DNA of 64,000 nucleotides from Panagrolaimus kolymaensis (GCA_028622995.1 JAJQJQ010000016.1:2480001-2544000); one strand, 5' to 3'. Positions 32,976 through 46,606 are shown, counted from the first letter of the stretch. The notes: generated from the letters alone by a model not told the origin. Made by a program: numbers and translations.

Positions 32976-35900
32976 TCAATATTTTAACGAACGAAACTCG
33001 ACGAAAATTTCACGGATGCGATCATCAATAGCGGATGAATTTAAGAGTTCGCTTTCAACATCTTTCCAATAAAGGAAGATTTCACGCCAATGCTAAAAAA
33101 TAGAGCAGCCATTAAAAAGGGAAGCATAAAAAACGAACGTACCAAGATGAGAACTTCTTTGAAACGGCCAACTAAGAAACGGTAGAAAGGAGTATCAAAA
33201 GATAAACCTTCCTCTTCAGAAGCGTACAAGTTTTCAGTAATAGCCATAGAAAATTTCTAAAAAAGCTTTTTTTTAATTTTTATCAATCGAATGTAAAACT
33301 TACGTGACAAACATCAAGCACAACATTTCTAAGGTCATCAGAAGCTTTACCATAATCAATGACAGCTTTGCCAACATCATCAGCTAAAGCAGCTATACGG
33401 GCGTCAGTATTTTTATTTGATTCAAGGTCTTCTTCCTCATCCATAACCTCCATTTCTTCACCCTCAAGAAGTAAATCATGACCATCACCACCACCATTCT
33501 TCGATTCCAATTTAGCCAACTTCTTATTGTAAAATTTTTCAACTTGTTCCTTCGTATGTTTATGAAGATAATATTGTTTACTTGCCCGAGTTACAGCAAT
33601 ATTAAGAACTTCCCAAACCCATGAGCGACCAATTTCATCTTTTAAATCACCAGAAAATACCCAAGCAATAATAATATGAGGATCAAAAACTTGCATTTTC
33701 AATAATTTATCAATTATGAGAACAACGAACTAAAAAGAAATGATAAAAAGTAAAAAAAAGGAATAATACAAACTTGTAAATGGCTGCCCCAACATTCATG
33801 GATAGTTCTCAATAAAACAGGTTGCATAACATCGGCGTATTTAACAAATTCCATGAAAACAAGATGGTATTTGTTTAAAGCAGCGAAAGTATGGCTGAAT
33901 GTTTGGCTTCCTAGCTTTAAAAGTGTTCCAGTAAAAATTGCCACGAGATCTGGATCATATATGCATTCACCTTCGTTTACTTCACTTTCATTTCTTTTTA
34001 CAGCCAAGATAATTTCTTCTGCAGATACTTTGTTACGAATTTTATTAGCAAAAAGCTTGGATTCTTCATGAGCAGGATGTTCAACTAAAGAAAGATTAAA
34101 ATTAAAGTCAGGTTCAATAAACAAAAAAAACAAACCATCATCAACGACGAATTTAAAGAGAGGTTCAAGAGGAATAAGTGATGTAAAATCCTTGGGCAAA
34201 ATTTCAATGATTTTCTTATGATAACTCAAGCGCATACATTTTTCCAAAGTTTCTCGAACAAAAACATATTTTGGTGATAAATCATCAGCTTTGATACAAT
34301 CTTCCCATTGACTCCATGCCCAACGAAATTGGAAGTTTGAAAGGTGATAACTAAACCAGTTAATGAATCGTTCAACACAAACAAGCTGCATATGTGGAGT
34401 TCGTTCATAAAGCATTTGAGTAGCATGTGCAAGAACTTGAGGCATTTTGTCAGCCGATTTTCGACAAAGTTCAATAAGCAGTGCACCATAAAAAATTTCA
34501 AGATATGGAGCCTCAGGGAGACGAAAAAGTTGACTGAAGATAACTTCGACAATGCAATGTTCCAAAGGAATTGAATCACCACGGTAATAAGCAAGAAGTT
34601 CTCGACCACACACTCTCCAATTTAGATAATTATTACTGATAATCCAATTAAGGTCTTCTTCAACAAGGAATCGTTCAATGGAGTTTGTTGTTGGCATAGG
34701 AGCATCACTATTTGAACAATCTTCTTGTGTGAAAAGACGGAACACAATTCGTGGAAGTGGGTAACTGAGACTTTCATTATATTGAGGTATACAGATTCTA
34801 AAAAAGCTACTTGTAGCAGATTTCATTTTATAAATCGAGACTTACTCAGGAAGTTCATGCTTTTGACTTTCCACCAACACATCCTTAAAAGCCATATCCA
34901 CACGTAAAATATGTTCTTCGTTCCATTCCATTTGTCGAAGATGCATTATTTGAGACCAAAGACTGTCAATATAATCTTCTTGTTCTTGCTCTAATTTGCC
35001 AGTCCAAACTTGTAAGGACTTCAAATGACTCTTCTTTCTGCTGCCAATATAATTCGAAAGCTTATCAAGAATAGGTTGAAGAAGTTGAGGAGCATGAAGA
35101 TAAAAATTACGTCCAACCCAAGGTAATGTGTGCAAAACAGCATAAACAAAGAAATCGGTTTGAAGCTAAAAAAATAAATGTCATTATCAATTTTAACTAA
35201 CAAAAAAACTTACATTTTCAGTGGTAATAAATTCAGTGAATTTATCCAAGAAAAGAGCAACAGTTTCAAGAGTAATAATACCAGTATTTGCTAAATCAGC
35301 CACAAAGGTTATCTAAATAACGAAAGTTAGGGTAACGATGGATTTCAAAAAATGCTTACAATTCGAAGAGCAATATCAAATTCGCCTGCAGACAAGCAAG
35401 AATTTAAGTCAGTAACGATACGTTCAAGTAACTAAAAAAAAGAAATTATAAAAAGTTAATGTAAAATATAAAAAATACCGATGCTCCAAAATTCGGCGAA
35501 TTCACATTAACTAAACCAGCTAAAGTTGAATAAATAGTTAGCTTTTCAGGTTTAAATTTGATGCTGCAAATTAATATTTAAAATAAATCAAGTTTTAAAA
35601 AACAAACCAGCGAGCAAAAATGTTAATGATGAGTGGTTCTTGAGCTTGTAAATTTTCAGCAAGTCTGGTGCGGAAGGACTCAAGGGTTTCAACAATGTTC
35701 TTTTCAGTATTATCACCAATTGTTGCCATAAGCTCTTCAAGTTCATCAGCCATATCAGGAGTAGGTCCACAAATTTTCTTCCTGTCATAAGTGGATTCTA
35801 AAAAATTTAATACAGCTATTATAACTATAAGAATAAAAGATAGATACCATCACGAGGTGCAGGTCGCTTGATTCCAGTCGTAGTTAAAGTTTCTTGAGGT

Positions 35901-36016
35901 TCTTCTCCTTCTGAAATCACCATTTCTTTGGCATCATTTCCATTTTCTGGTTGTAGTTCATTGCTAGGAATGTTTTCAGTGGTAGTAGCAGTAGCTTCCA
36001 TTGATTCTTCTTCCAT
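32976..36016 (-). CDS. ncbp-1: Nuclear cap-binding protein subunit 1 (CBP80)
   Basis: Ten exons: 36016-35848, 35797-35608, 35563-35479, 35431-35360, 35312-35214, 35165-34846, 34797-33774, 33729-33304, 33256-33143, 33092-32976; 871 residues (human 790). After an acidic Thr-rich leader with a KRPAPRDG nuclear-localisation-type motif come the MIF4G-like helical repeats (AGLVNVNSPNFGA, YAVLHTLPWVGR) and the MIF4G-like 2/3 domains (LELCRKSADKMPQVLAHATQ type block, VWEVLNIAVTRASKQ). It forms the nuclear cap-binding complex with CBP20 on capped RNA, aiding splicing, export and the pioneer round of translation. Exon 7 is 1,024 bp, the longest uninterrupted block here besides the S28 peptidase. Divergent from DDX11, 264 bp apart. 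Confidence 0.94.
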
Positions 36017-36280
36017 TGTAAGCGCTTTTACAAATGAGAACTAAACAGGATTCAAAAAGTTGTAATTACGTACTTTGAAAATAAATATAAAGTTGTGCAA
36101 AAAAAAATTATTTGGATTGTGTAAGCTGAAGAAAATGGTCGTGTTGAGACATTAATGGAGCGATTTCAAATTTTTGAAGTCTCGTCAAAATATTTATTGG
36201 AGGTTCAAAAAAAAGTGAAGATTTCTCAAAGTTTTTGAGTATTATAGTATTTGCAATCTTATTCAATTGTTAACCACATG

Positions 36281-39224
36281 AAGCGTCCTCCTCCACCTGA
36301 TAACGACAATGAAAACAAGGCTCCTATTTCTTTGGTTAAAAGGCCTTTCATGGAAAAAGCTGAAGGTTATCCATTTTCTTTTCCATTTGAACCTTATTCA
36401 ACTCAATTAAAACTTATGTCTGATTTATATGAAATTTTAAAACAAGGTGGAATTGGAATTTTGGAATCTCCCACTGGTACTGGAAAGACGTTAACTTCGC
36501 TTTGTGCCGTTTTGACGTTCATCGAAGATGAAAACAAAAAGCTGAAAGAATTAATTTCTGAGAATCGAGAAAAGGCTAAAAATTTAAAAGAAGGTTTGTT
36601 TGTTTGTGTCTTTCATTATTTTAAGCTTATGATTATAGTTATTTTTTAGATAATCGTGAAGAAGACTTCGAAATTGCATTGGAGCGTTTCAAGGAATCAG
36701 AAAAATATCGTGAACTCGCAGATATCGAAGATGAAAAACTTTTGAGAATCGAAAAAAGACTTGAAGAAGCAAGAAAAAGGTTGGAAGCTTATAAACTTCA
36801 AGATGTAATTGAAATTGAAGATTGTGGAGTACGTTATTTTTGTTACAAAAAAACTGTTAATATTTGAATTTATAGCTTCCACGTGAATCTGAACCATCGC
36901 CTGAATTATTCAAAGTAATATTTACGACTCGAACACATTCACAAATTGAGCAATTGACGATGGAATTGAAAAGAACAAAATTTCAACCAAGGGTTAGCTA
37001 AATTCATCATCCTATACTGTGTGAAATAAATTAAATTTTAGACTGTATCCTTGGGTTCACGTGCGCTTCTTTGTATTAATTCAGATGTTAAAAATCTACC
37101 GAATTCCGCTGCCGCTGATAAATGTAAAGATCTCAGAGATGTATGTTTTTGTTTTTCTAATACCATGTATGATTTATAAATATTTTAGGCCAATAAATGT
37201 CCATTTTACAAACGAGCTAAAGTCACTCTCCTTGCTGATCACATACTTGTTGGTGCTGTTTCTGGTCAACGCGATGTTATCCGAGAATCAAAAACTCAGC
37301 AATCTTGTGCTTACTATGCATCTCGACAAGCTTTTCCTTGGTGTGAATTAATTTTTGTACCATATGCTAACTTATTTGATATTGAAATGCGACGATCTAC
37401 AGGACTTTCTATTGATGATAAAACCATTGTAGTTGTAGATGAAGCACATAATCTTTTTGGTTGGTTTAATATTTATTACCTTTTGTAAAAGTAAAATTAT
37501 AGCGACGTTGACTGAAATGAGTTCCTGTTCCATTGATCTTTTGTCAATTTCATTTGGAAGCCTCATACTTCAAAAATTCTTGGATGCTAAAGCTGAAAGA
37601 ACTAAAGGAATTGATTATAAGAATTTGAAGCTTTTTGAAAATGCTTTGAAACAAGTAGAAACTTTATTATCTGGACCATATTTTTTTAGAAAGCAAGAAA
37701 AGAATTTTGCTGTTTATAAATTTTTGGATGAAGTTTGTTATTATTTATTCGAATCAAAATTTCAAACTTTTTTTTAGCTTTTTAAAGGTGATGGTCTTCG
37801 ATTAATTCAAGCAATTGAACAAGCGAAAAAAGCAAATTTAATTTCACGAATTTATTCATATTATCGTAGTCCTGCATATCATATGAAATCAGACGAAGAA
37901 ATAAAGCCTAAAAAGGGACTACAATCCTTTCTTGCTCGAAAGAAACCAGAAGAAAACGTCATCGCAAAGGAATCAGAAAAGAAGGAGGAAACAGAAATCC
38001 AAGGACCATTTCCATTGTTTCATTTGGCTGATTTCTTTATTGCTTTGGGTGCTGCTGGTGATAATTTTCAAGTCATTGTAGATACAAATTCAAATCCTCG
38101 ACAGTTTGTTAAACTTTTTTAAACAAGTTGTTTTAAAGGTATTATTTAGATTTCAACTTTTATGTTTGAATGGCGGTGAAAAATTTGCTTCAGTTGTTTC
38201 AAAAGCTCGAAGTACAATTTTGATTGGTGGAACTATGCGGCCAACACAATTAGTGACATCATTGCTGACAAAAGATTGTGGAATTGAAAAAGAAAGAATC
38301 ATTGATAAAAGTTACGATCACATCATTGATGCAACAAATTTAAGAATTGTTTCAATTGGTAAGCTTCTTCTTATTGTACACAAATAAGTCTTTAATATAT
38401 ATATTTTTAAATTTCTACCGTAATATTATTATCAAAATTTAGAAAGAGATTCCAATGGTCCAATAACCTTTACTCATACGTCGATGAAAGAGAAAAATAT
38501 TTTTACTCGATTGCTTGAATCTCTTCACCCTTTTATCAAAACTGTTACAAATGGTTTAGCTGTGTTTTTTCCAAGTAAAGCGTTAATGGGAACATTTCTC
38601 ATAAACATACGACAAACAAAATCACCGCAATTTAAAGACTTGGTTTGTTCAATTTCGATTTAATCATTTTATTTGTGGTCTTTAGATTTCTCGAAATCTT
38701 TTTGTTGAAGGTGAAACACCGGATGTTTGGGAAAAATATTCGGCTAAAGCTAAAAATCAAAAAGCAACACTTTTTGCTGTTATAGGTGGAAAGTTTAGCG
38801 AAGGTATGATTTTTTTTTCTAAGATTAGTCACCAATAGTAAATGCGTATCTAATTTTTATTTTAGGAGTGAATTTCTCTGATGAACTTGCTAGATGCGTA
38901 ATTCTTGTTGGATTGCCATACCCGAATATGTTAACTCCAGAATTTCAAGCCAAAACTGAATATCTTCGGAAGCATTTTGGTGGTTCAGAAATTGCTTCAA
39001 ATCTTGCTGTAAATATTTGTATGACTCAAGTTAATCAAGCTATTGGAAGAGTTGTAAGACATAAATCAGATTATGGGATTGTTGTTCTTTTAGATGCTCG
39101 CTATTCCGATTTTCGACATTCTTCACTTATTTCTCAATGGGCTCAACCAAGCTTTTCTCGGTGTTCAACTTCTCAACATGCAATTAATATTCTTAAAAAC
39201 TTTAGAGAAATTTTGAAGGACTGA
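36281..39224 (+). CDS. chl-1: DDX11/CHL1 iron-sulfur DNA helicase
   Basis: Eleven exons: 36281-36593, 36650-36828, 36876-36992, 37042-37140, 37189-37459, 37503-37732, 37778-38103, 38150-38358, 38443-38642, 38686-38803, 38866-39224; 806 residues. Motif I is ESPTGTGKT (about 70), motif Ia FTTRTHSQ, motif II DEAHN (about 322), then GGTMRP, and the C-terminal motif VNQAIGRVVRHKSDYG. Four spaced cysteines between motifs Ia and II (ALLCIN, DKCKD, NKCPFY, QSCAYY) mark the XPD-type 4Fe-4S domain. CHL1/DDX11 is a 5'-3' helicase for sister-chromatid cohesion and fork stability. It has a charged insert after motif I as in the family. It is slightly shorter than the human protein (970). Confidence 0.93.
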
Positions 39225-39531
39225 TCTCTTTGTAAGTTGTCAAATTTGTAAAGCTTTTGTGTAAAATAAAATAAAGTTATATTTCTCTTCTTTCTTTTTT
39301 TTGGTTATTATTTGTGGTATCAAATGCTCACTTTTTGAAACATGGTCCTTCTTAAAAGCTTTTTATTTAAAATCCTTTTGTTTTTTCAACCCAATCGGCT
39401 TAAAGTTTCTGTTGATAGGTAGGTCTCAGTCAAGATGATAATCTTAAAAGAAGTTTGCTTTATCAAACAATTTTTTTGAGTGGCTTTTTTCATTATTCTT
39501 TTAAATTCTTTCATTTATTTTTGTGGCCAAA
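39225..39531. other. Short intergenic, same-strand
   Basis: 307 bp between DDX11 and the S28 peptidase. GTCTCAG at about 39423-39429 is a possible trans-splice acceptor. No gene seen. Confidence 0.35.
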
Positions 39532-41208
39532 ATGTGGAAAGTTTGCTTTGTATTTTTGGTAAGTTATTTCGTTTTAAAATATCAAAGTATGATATTAATT
39601 TTTCGGCCATTATATCAACGACATGGGGAGATCAATCGCTTGGGTTAAAATTTGGGCCCATTCTTAATGGAGCAGCTCCTTTTGGATCTTCCGATTATGA
39701 AAAGTCCTTTAATGCAACGGAAAATTATATCACACAACCTCTCGATCATTTAAATGATAGCGATCTTCGGACATTGCAACAGCGATATTGGAGCATGTCA
39801 GATTTTTATGAACGCAAATCGAGTGATGTTGTTTTTCTGTTTATTAATGGTGAATCAGCGGCAAATGAAAAATGGATCACCAACCCAAATGCCAACTATA
39901 TTCAATTAGCTAAATACCATAATGCTCAAGTTTTTATGTTAGAACATCGATTTTATGGAAACAGTATTCCTGAAGAAGGAAATCAATCTATTAAAAATCT
40001 CAAATATTTATCAAGTAAACAAGCACTTGGTGACATAAAAATTTTTATTGAAACAATGAATATAAATTTTTCAAATCCAAAATGGATAACTTTCGGTGGC
40101 TCTTATGGAGGAGCTCTTTCAGCATGGTTTAGAGAAAAATATCAAACCCATACAGTGGGAGCAATTGCGAGCTCTGCTCCATTAAATTTTAAAATAAATT
40201 TCTTTGAATATCTTCAAGTTGTTCAAAGAACTCTTAAACAATTTAATCTAGATTGTAGCCAAAATATTGGAACCGCATTTGCTAATATTCAAATACAACT
40301 TTATTTGAGTTCCGACAGCAGAAATAAATTAAATGAAATCTTTAATTTCACAAAACCATTTTCTGGCGAAAGTTCTGATCCAAAAGATTTCCAAACCTTT
40401 TTTGCTTCTTTGATTGCTGCTTTTAAAACCGCAATTCAAAATGATGGTTATAATAATGTGGAAGTTTATGAAGAAGGTGAATATGGCGTGAAAAATATTT
40501 GTGAAATTATGAAGAATAATGATGATGATTCCTCGTCTTCTTCCGAATTACAATTTATTCAAAATGTTCAAAACGTTTTTGTTTATATGAACCATGACGA
40601 AGGTGCTAAAGTTAATAATGATTATCAAAGCTATAAAGATTCTTTGAAAGAGGAGTCATTCTCTAATTCAAATGGTAAGATTTCACAATAAAGTGAAGCA
40701 AAAAAAAAATGCCTAGAAATATTTTTAGCCGCAATTCGAAGTTGGTTTTGGCAAATGTGTACCGAATTTGGATCTTTTCAATCAACCGATTTGGGAAGAA
40801 ATATTTTTGGAAGTGCTATCACCCTTGAGTGAGGACTATCAAAAACTTTTTAAATGTAAATTCAATTTTTTTTTTATTTATAGTTATTACATTGACCTTT
40901 GCACCGATGTCTTTCAATTCGATCGAGCGACAATTGATTCAAACATTGCAGAAACAAAAGAATATTACGGGGATTTGAAACATTTTAATGCTACCAATCT
41001 TGTGCTTATTAATGGGTCTAATGACCCCTGGCATGCTTTGAGTTTGTATTTTCCACATAAAAAAATATACGAATCCGAGGATGTGGTTTCCATCCTCATT
41101 AATGGTACTGCTCATTGCGCTGATATGTATCCTCCCCAAACTAATGATCTTCAAGGACTTCAAGATGCTCGAGAAATTGTTGCAAAATCAATAAAAGAAT
41201 GGATATAG
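39532..41208 (+). CDS. S28 serine carboxypeptidase (PRSS16/PCP-like)
   Basis: Exons 39532-39558 (uncertain), 39588-40674, 40729-40828, 40884-41208; about 512 residues. Family S28 marks: WGDQSLGL, ENYITQPLDHLND, VFMLEHRFYGNS, the nucleophile ITFGGSYGGALS (Ser about 181), then INGSNDPWH (Asp about 452) and GTAHCADM (His about 482). Such enzymes are secreted or lysosomal and cut after proline. The 5' end is uncertain: the catalytic frame has no ATG of its own before codon 80, so a first exon starting MWKVCFVFL is assumed, spliced by a 29-bp intron (or 38-47 bp with other donors) to 39588. A poly-Asp/Ser stretch lies near 325. Confidence 0.85.
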
Positions 41209-41391
41209 AAAGGGGAAATAAAAATCCTTTAAAAAATATAATATTATTTATATTCCACTTTAGGAAACTATGTAATGCAGGTTGAGGTGATTTTTGTAAG
41301 GACAATAAAAGTAATAAAAAAAAAGGCAAATTTGTACAATGGCAAAAAAACAAAATCTAACAAAGATTAATTATAAAAAAATAAAAAGCAA

Positions 41392-42870
41392 CTATTTACG
41401 AGCACTTCCTCTTATAACCCGACGTAATTGAAGCCTTCGAGCGACTTCCATAAAATTGTTTGAATGATTGAGTTCATCGATTATAGAATTGCTTGGTGGT
41501 AGAAAGCCTGGTGGATGTGCTGATGGTCGCGATCGTGGAATCGGTGATGATGGAGAAGGAGGAGGATCAGCTGAAAATTAAAAGAATTGGATTTGTGAAT
41601 TCAAAAAATGTGTTTACGTACCTATGCTGTTAGACGTCAAAGGCGCTTGTCTCGGTGGTCCAACTGGAGCAGAAAGAGGTAAAACGCGAGCTTGGTCAGG
41701 TCGAGTAAATCTTTGATCGGGTGTAATTAGTTGCCTTCTTTGTGGTTGGATTGATGGCATTGTTTGTGATGTAGGTGGTTGGGGTCGAGGAGGTTGCATT
41801 GGAGAAGGTCGAAAGAGCAAGGGAGGAGATGGAGGTGTAAGTCGAGGCTGCGGAACGAATGTTTGAGGCGCAGCCGGTGGAGGTCGGAAAAATTGTTGTT
41901 GAGGAGGTCGAGAAATTGGTGAAGGAGTTGCAACTCGGGATTGTTGAGAAAATGTTTGAGGAGCAGATGGTGATGAAACTGACCTTGCTAGTTGTTGGAA
42001 AGTAGGGCGAGCCACTGAGGAAGTAGGTGGTGATAATCTTTGAGCAGAAGGAGCAACAGGAGCTCTTGCAAATTGAGGTAGCGATGAACTTGGATTTTGT
42101 CGCGATGATGTAGGTCGTGTTGGTGATTGTTGTGATGGAGGATCTCTCGGTCGCACAGATTGAGGTGGTGGCACAGGTTGGCGCCTTGAAGCTTGCACAG
42201 ATGGAGGTGGTGGTCTTCTCGAGGGCCCTCTACTTGGAGATACTTCAATTGGAGATCGTCTGGGCGGTATCGATGCAGAATTTGCTGGTTGTCGAGGTAA
42301 AAGAAGCCTTTGTTGTGACGATACAGTCGGTCGTTGAAATTCTGCATTTGCTTGAGTTTTCAATTTAGGAGAATTTTCACTAAAAAATTTTCCCCTTTAT
42401 TTTTATATTTATGTATAAAATCATCGAAAATAAAAATGTTATTATAGAGTTAATTTAAAATGTTAACCTTATTTCCTTAGATAAGTTAGTTTGAGGATCA
42501 AGGGTTAGTCGAGCAGGTTTACGGTTACTGATTCCAGGTCGAAATGGAGGGCTTCTACGGAGCAAACTGATTCTAAAGGGCATGAAATGTTAGTAACAAA
42601 CAAAGGTTAGAATAAAATTAATAAAAACCTTGAAGAAGCAAACCTTGGAAGAGGTCGATGAGTGAGGGGATTTTGTTGGGGTCGAGTTTGAAAGCGCCTC
42701 TCCGTAAATGCTGAGCGTTGTTGTGCTTGAAGTTGAATTGGCTGAAGATTTGGCCTTTGTTGTGGGAATGGATTTTGTGATGATGCTATTTGTCTTTGAG
42801 CAAAGATTACATTAACCAAACAAAAAATGGCGATCCAAAGGCAAAAAAGTGTGACACATTTTATCGTCAT
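41392..42870 (-). CDS. Secreted Pro/Arg/Ser/Gln-rich protein
   Basis: Four exons: 42870-42644, 42572-42468, 42379-41622, 41570-41392; 422 residues. A clear signal peptide (MTIKCVTLFCLWIAIFCLV) is followed by almost uninterrupted low-complexity sequence dominated by Pro, Gln, Arg and Ser (RRPPPPSVQ, QQQFFRPPPAAPQ, PRPQPPTSQ). Only the last 40 residues look ordered (NSIIDELNHSNNFMEVARRLQ). No family recognised. A secreted, positively charged, disordered protein could be cuticle-associated, an antimicrobial precursor or a prohormone; no clear dibasic processing pattern decides. Several other frames are also long here, a result of the biased composition. Confidence 0.7.
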
Positions 42871-44746
42871 CTGTCAATGAACATTTGAAGGGAAAAATAT
42901 GTCGTTTACACTATTATTGAATGAATCTTAAAAGAAGCGAAAACATTAATATCAAAAAAACAACAAAGAAAAAAGAACATAGGTTATTTCTTTTTCTTGC
43001 CTCTCATTTGAGACAAAAAAAAATTCCAACAAAAAAATAGACGGGAAACAGGTTCGTGTAAAACAAGCAAAGAAAATGATGATGGGTTTTCTCGATGATG
43101 CCTTTTAAGTTCATCATCTTCAGACAAATAAATTTTTGTAGTGGAACAAGCGTACGTACACCGTGTGGAAATAATCCGTGAGTATTATAATATTTCCGAA
43201 TCAAAAGAAAAAAAAGCATGCGCAGCTTCAAATGTGACAAGTATTTTTATTGCATAACCACAAAGTAAATCAGTCAAAGAGTGCATCAGAAGGAGAGAAA
43301 AAAAAGCGAAACATAAAACAAACAAAAAATAATTGATTGGATGAAAGCCAAGAACCCTAAAGGAGGGTAAAAAAAACCGCAAAAAAAATTAAAAGAAAAA
43401 AAACTTGTTCAGAAGCAAAAAATGAATAATAAAAAAGGTAAACTTTCACTTTCAATTAAAACATCCATTAAATATGGGTTTTATTTATGATTTGTTTAGT
43501 TTATTAAAATAAAACGTTCAGTTTTTTAGTTTTTGGGGTTTTGATGACTCTAACTTATTTTTTGTTTTGTTTTTAACGTTAACAAAACCTTTTTATTGTA
43601 GTCATATAATTTTTATTACTGTAAAGTTAAAAACAAAATAACAATTTTCTTTAGTTTCCCTAAAAAATTTAAAAGAATATCAGTCGTACGTACACTTTTC
43701 TCTTAAATTTTCTAATTTCAAAATAATTCACAAAAAAAAAAATAATAATACTGTAATCGCTCAAAGATTTGCACCAATTTTAATATAAAAATAAGAGATA
43801 CTTTTTTAAGATTTAACAAGAGAAGATAAATAAATCAATTTAAGAAGCCAAAAATAATATGATTCGCCCAAATTAGAATAGATCTGCGTTTTTTTTTAAT
43901 TCCTCGAAGAAAAAAAACGGGTCCATGAAAATTTTCCTATCTCAAAGTTGCATTCAATCCATCGCGCACGCAATTGATACTCCTCACATTATATTCTTTT
44001 GAAAATGAACTTCGTCATTTTCTTTTATTTTTTTTTCTATTTTTCACAGAGATTCTTCTTCGTACAGAAATCACTTTTGATAAATGAAAACAATGGTTTT
44101 AGAATGTGTGTAATATTTTTTTCAATGGCTTTTATTTTATTTGAAAAGAGAAAGTTTTTTCTTTTTCTTTTTGCCTTTATACTAACTAATTGAAACCAGT
44201 TCGAAGGTTCTTTCATTTTCTTTTTATTCTTTTGAATAAGAAGTTCAAGATGACGATCGTAAAATAAACGTAACACAATAACTCCATTGCTCAATTTATC
44301 TGATTTGATTGTAAAAAAAATATGTTGAACGAGTTTTTTTTTTGACGTTTTTTTATTTAAAAAAAGAAACGGGACGCTCGCGAGATTCTTTTTAATCTTT
44401 GTTTGTATAATAAATTTGTTTTTTATAAATTCTTCATCGTTCATTAAAAAAACCGCCGACCTCGATCGGTAACCTTCGATGTTTTGCCCTAAGGCTACAT
44501 TGTTCGATTAAACTTTTTATGTTTTTAAAAAGTGTTTTTGTTTTGAGTTGTTCCATTTAAAAATAAAAAAACATGTATTATGCATTTATTCAATGTATAT
44601 TTATTACAAAACAATAAGTAAAACCTGTAAGAATTAGAGAACTGGCAAAAATTTGGTTAGCATTATTTTTGATACCCGTAAATTATTTTTTTAGAATTAT
44701 GTAGCACTACGTTTTCTTTTCATTTATAAATATTAATAACCGGAAA
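42871..44746. other. Intergenic, 1.9 kb, no gene seen
   Basis: Very AT-rich with many homopolymer A and T runs and an AAT microsatellite near 43741. A 135-codon Lys/Ile/Phe-rich minus frame (44037-44444) is what such composition gives by chance. Promoter of the Pro-rich gene lies at the left end and the 3' end of MGAT2 at the right. Confidence 0.45.
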
Positions 44747-46606
44747 TCATAAATCATTTTCATTGCTGGTTTTGGATGTTCGATTAAAGCCACGATCAAA
44801 AGGAAGTAAAATTGAGGAATAGTTGAGAAGAGTTTCTGGAAGAAAGGTGCCATTTTGAGCAGGATAAGAATTCATTAAGCATAATTCTTGATCTCTTGGA
44901 TCACCCCATCCTCCATTAGGTTTAGATGGTTTTAGCATACGTTTTGAAACTTCAGTTACCGTAAGATTTTCTGGGAAAAGAACATCAGAATTTTGTTGAA
45001 ATAAAGCACTAAAATTATTCATAATATATAATGACGTCATCAAGCAAAACAAATTTACCTAGCAGAAGCTGTTGCTTTGTGAACATTGTCACAATGATGG
45101 ACGTGAGTTCCACATTCTCCAACATGAATAACACGAGGAGCTTTGATGGTTAAAACCCGTAATTTTTCTTTCATACAATTTACACTGATTTGTAACATGG
45201 ACCAATCCCAATTGTAATCATCATAAGTACAAAAAAGCTAAAAAGAAAAAATGAAAAACAAATAATAATATTCAGATAACCATGTCATAAAAACAAAAAT
45301 GAATGACGACTAATGTAAGTACAAAAAAAAGTGAAAAAATAACAAAAAAATATGAACATACTTTGGAACATTCTCGTATTTCATTCCAAACAGAAGCATT
45401 GAAAGCCATTCCCATATTATGCTTGCTTGAAAACCTAAAACCAACAATTAATAATAATAATAAATTTAATAACGGTATATTAGTACTTACCAATTATGAA
45501 CTCCCAATCGATTAATGTCAACCCGATAAGTATTGTAGTTTTTGAGATACAAACCAAGAGAAAGAATTTTACAGTTTTGGCAGAATTTATCTTTCTTTTC
45601 AACCATAATTTTCAAAATATGAAGAAAATCTGGAGCCACATAATGATCTTCTTCAAGGAATACGGTATATGTGTCAAGTCCATATCTTTTCATAATTCCA
45701 TCAAAAATCATCCCAGTTTTCCACCACCAATGATGTTTAATTTGTGTGAGGCCTGCAATGCGGTAATGACCATACTTGTCTGGAAAGCGCCAATTTAGAC
45801 ATTTCAAAGATTCTGCTCTGAAAAATAAAATTCGATATAAAAAAATTGCATCAATTCAATACTAACTCTTTGGCATTGACTTTTGGTGAACAATCATTAG
45901 GATCAGTACCAGGAAAAGTATTTGAAAAAATTTGAATATTGTATGGAAAAAATATTTGAATCACCTGTAAAAATAAATATTTAAAAAAGATAATGATGGC
46001 AAAAAACTTACTCGACAGAAATCGATTTGTTTAATGGCATCATTGATGGGTTCAGAATTCAAATCGTGGCTAAAAACAAGCAAAGCATTTTCAATCCCTT
46101 TGACATTTTTTAAAGTTTCGATAAGGTATTTTAAGTAATCAAGTCGCTTGTGAACTTGAATGGCCTAAAAACAGCATTTTAAAGAGAAAAAAAGATAAAA
46201 TTTCACTTACGATAACATAGGTTGATTGATTAACGCTACCAAATCGTTTTTCATTTAGAATTTCATGGTGAAAGTTCAGGTATTCAATTGATTCGACGAT
46301 AGATTTATATTCAGGAGGGACATTAAAGAGCCCTTTCCATTGAGACGGATCATTAACTTTGCTCGAATTTAATGACAAAGAAGATATTTCATTTGATGTA
46401 TGTTTTGATCCATTTAACATTGAAAAATCATAAGGTTTTCCATGATCGGAATTTGATGGAGGATTCGAATAAAATATTGTTATGAGACAGAACTAAAATG
46501 ATATAGATAAAAATATAATAAAGCTACAAAAAAAAAAAAAAGAACATACAAATGAGATAGCTATAACTCCAGTTAAACAGCGGTTTACTCTTCGGATGTA
46601 TGCCAT
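44747..46606 (-). CDS. gly-20: Alpha-1,6-mannosyl-glycoprotein beta-1,2-GlcNAc transferase (MGAT2)
   Basis: Eight exons: 46606-46550, 46492-46211, 46164-46012, 45964-45867, 45817-45491, 45434-45362, 45237-45059, 45008-44747; 476 residues. Type II Golgi membrane protein: short cytoplasmic tail, one signal-anchor helix (about 10-28), stem, then the catalytic domain with VYVI-type start (STYVIAIQVHKRLDYLKYLI), LLVFSHDL, the metal-binding FLEEDHYVAPDFL (EED), SLGLY, HNMGMAF, YDDYNWDWS and HVGECGTH. It adds GlcNAc to the alpha-1,6 arm, the step committing N-glycans to the complex type. Intron 6 (124 bp) is longer than usual. Divergent from DDX41. Confidence 0.95.

Noticed and set aside
41727..42368. 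Several long out-of-frame ORFs on both strands over the Pro-rich gene
   Set aside because: Biased codon composition keeps other frames open; only one frame has a signal peptide and consistent splice sites.
44037..44444. 135-codon minus-strand ORF
   Set aside because: Composition is Lys/Ile/Phe/Asn as expected from AT-rich noise; no splice sites, no domain.
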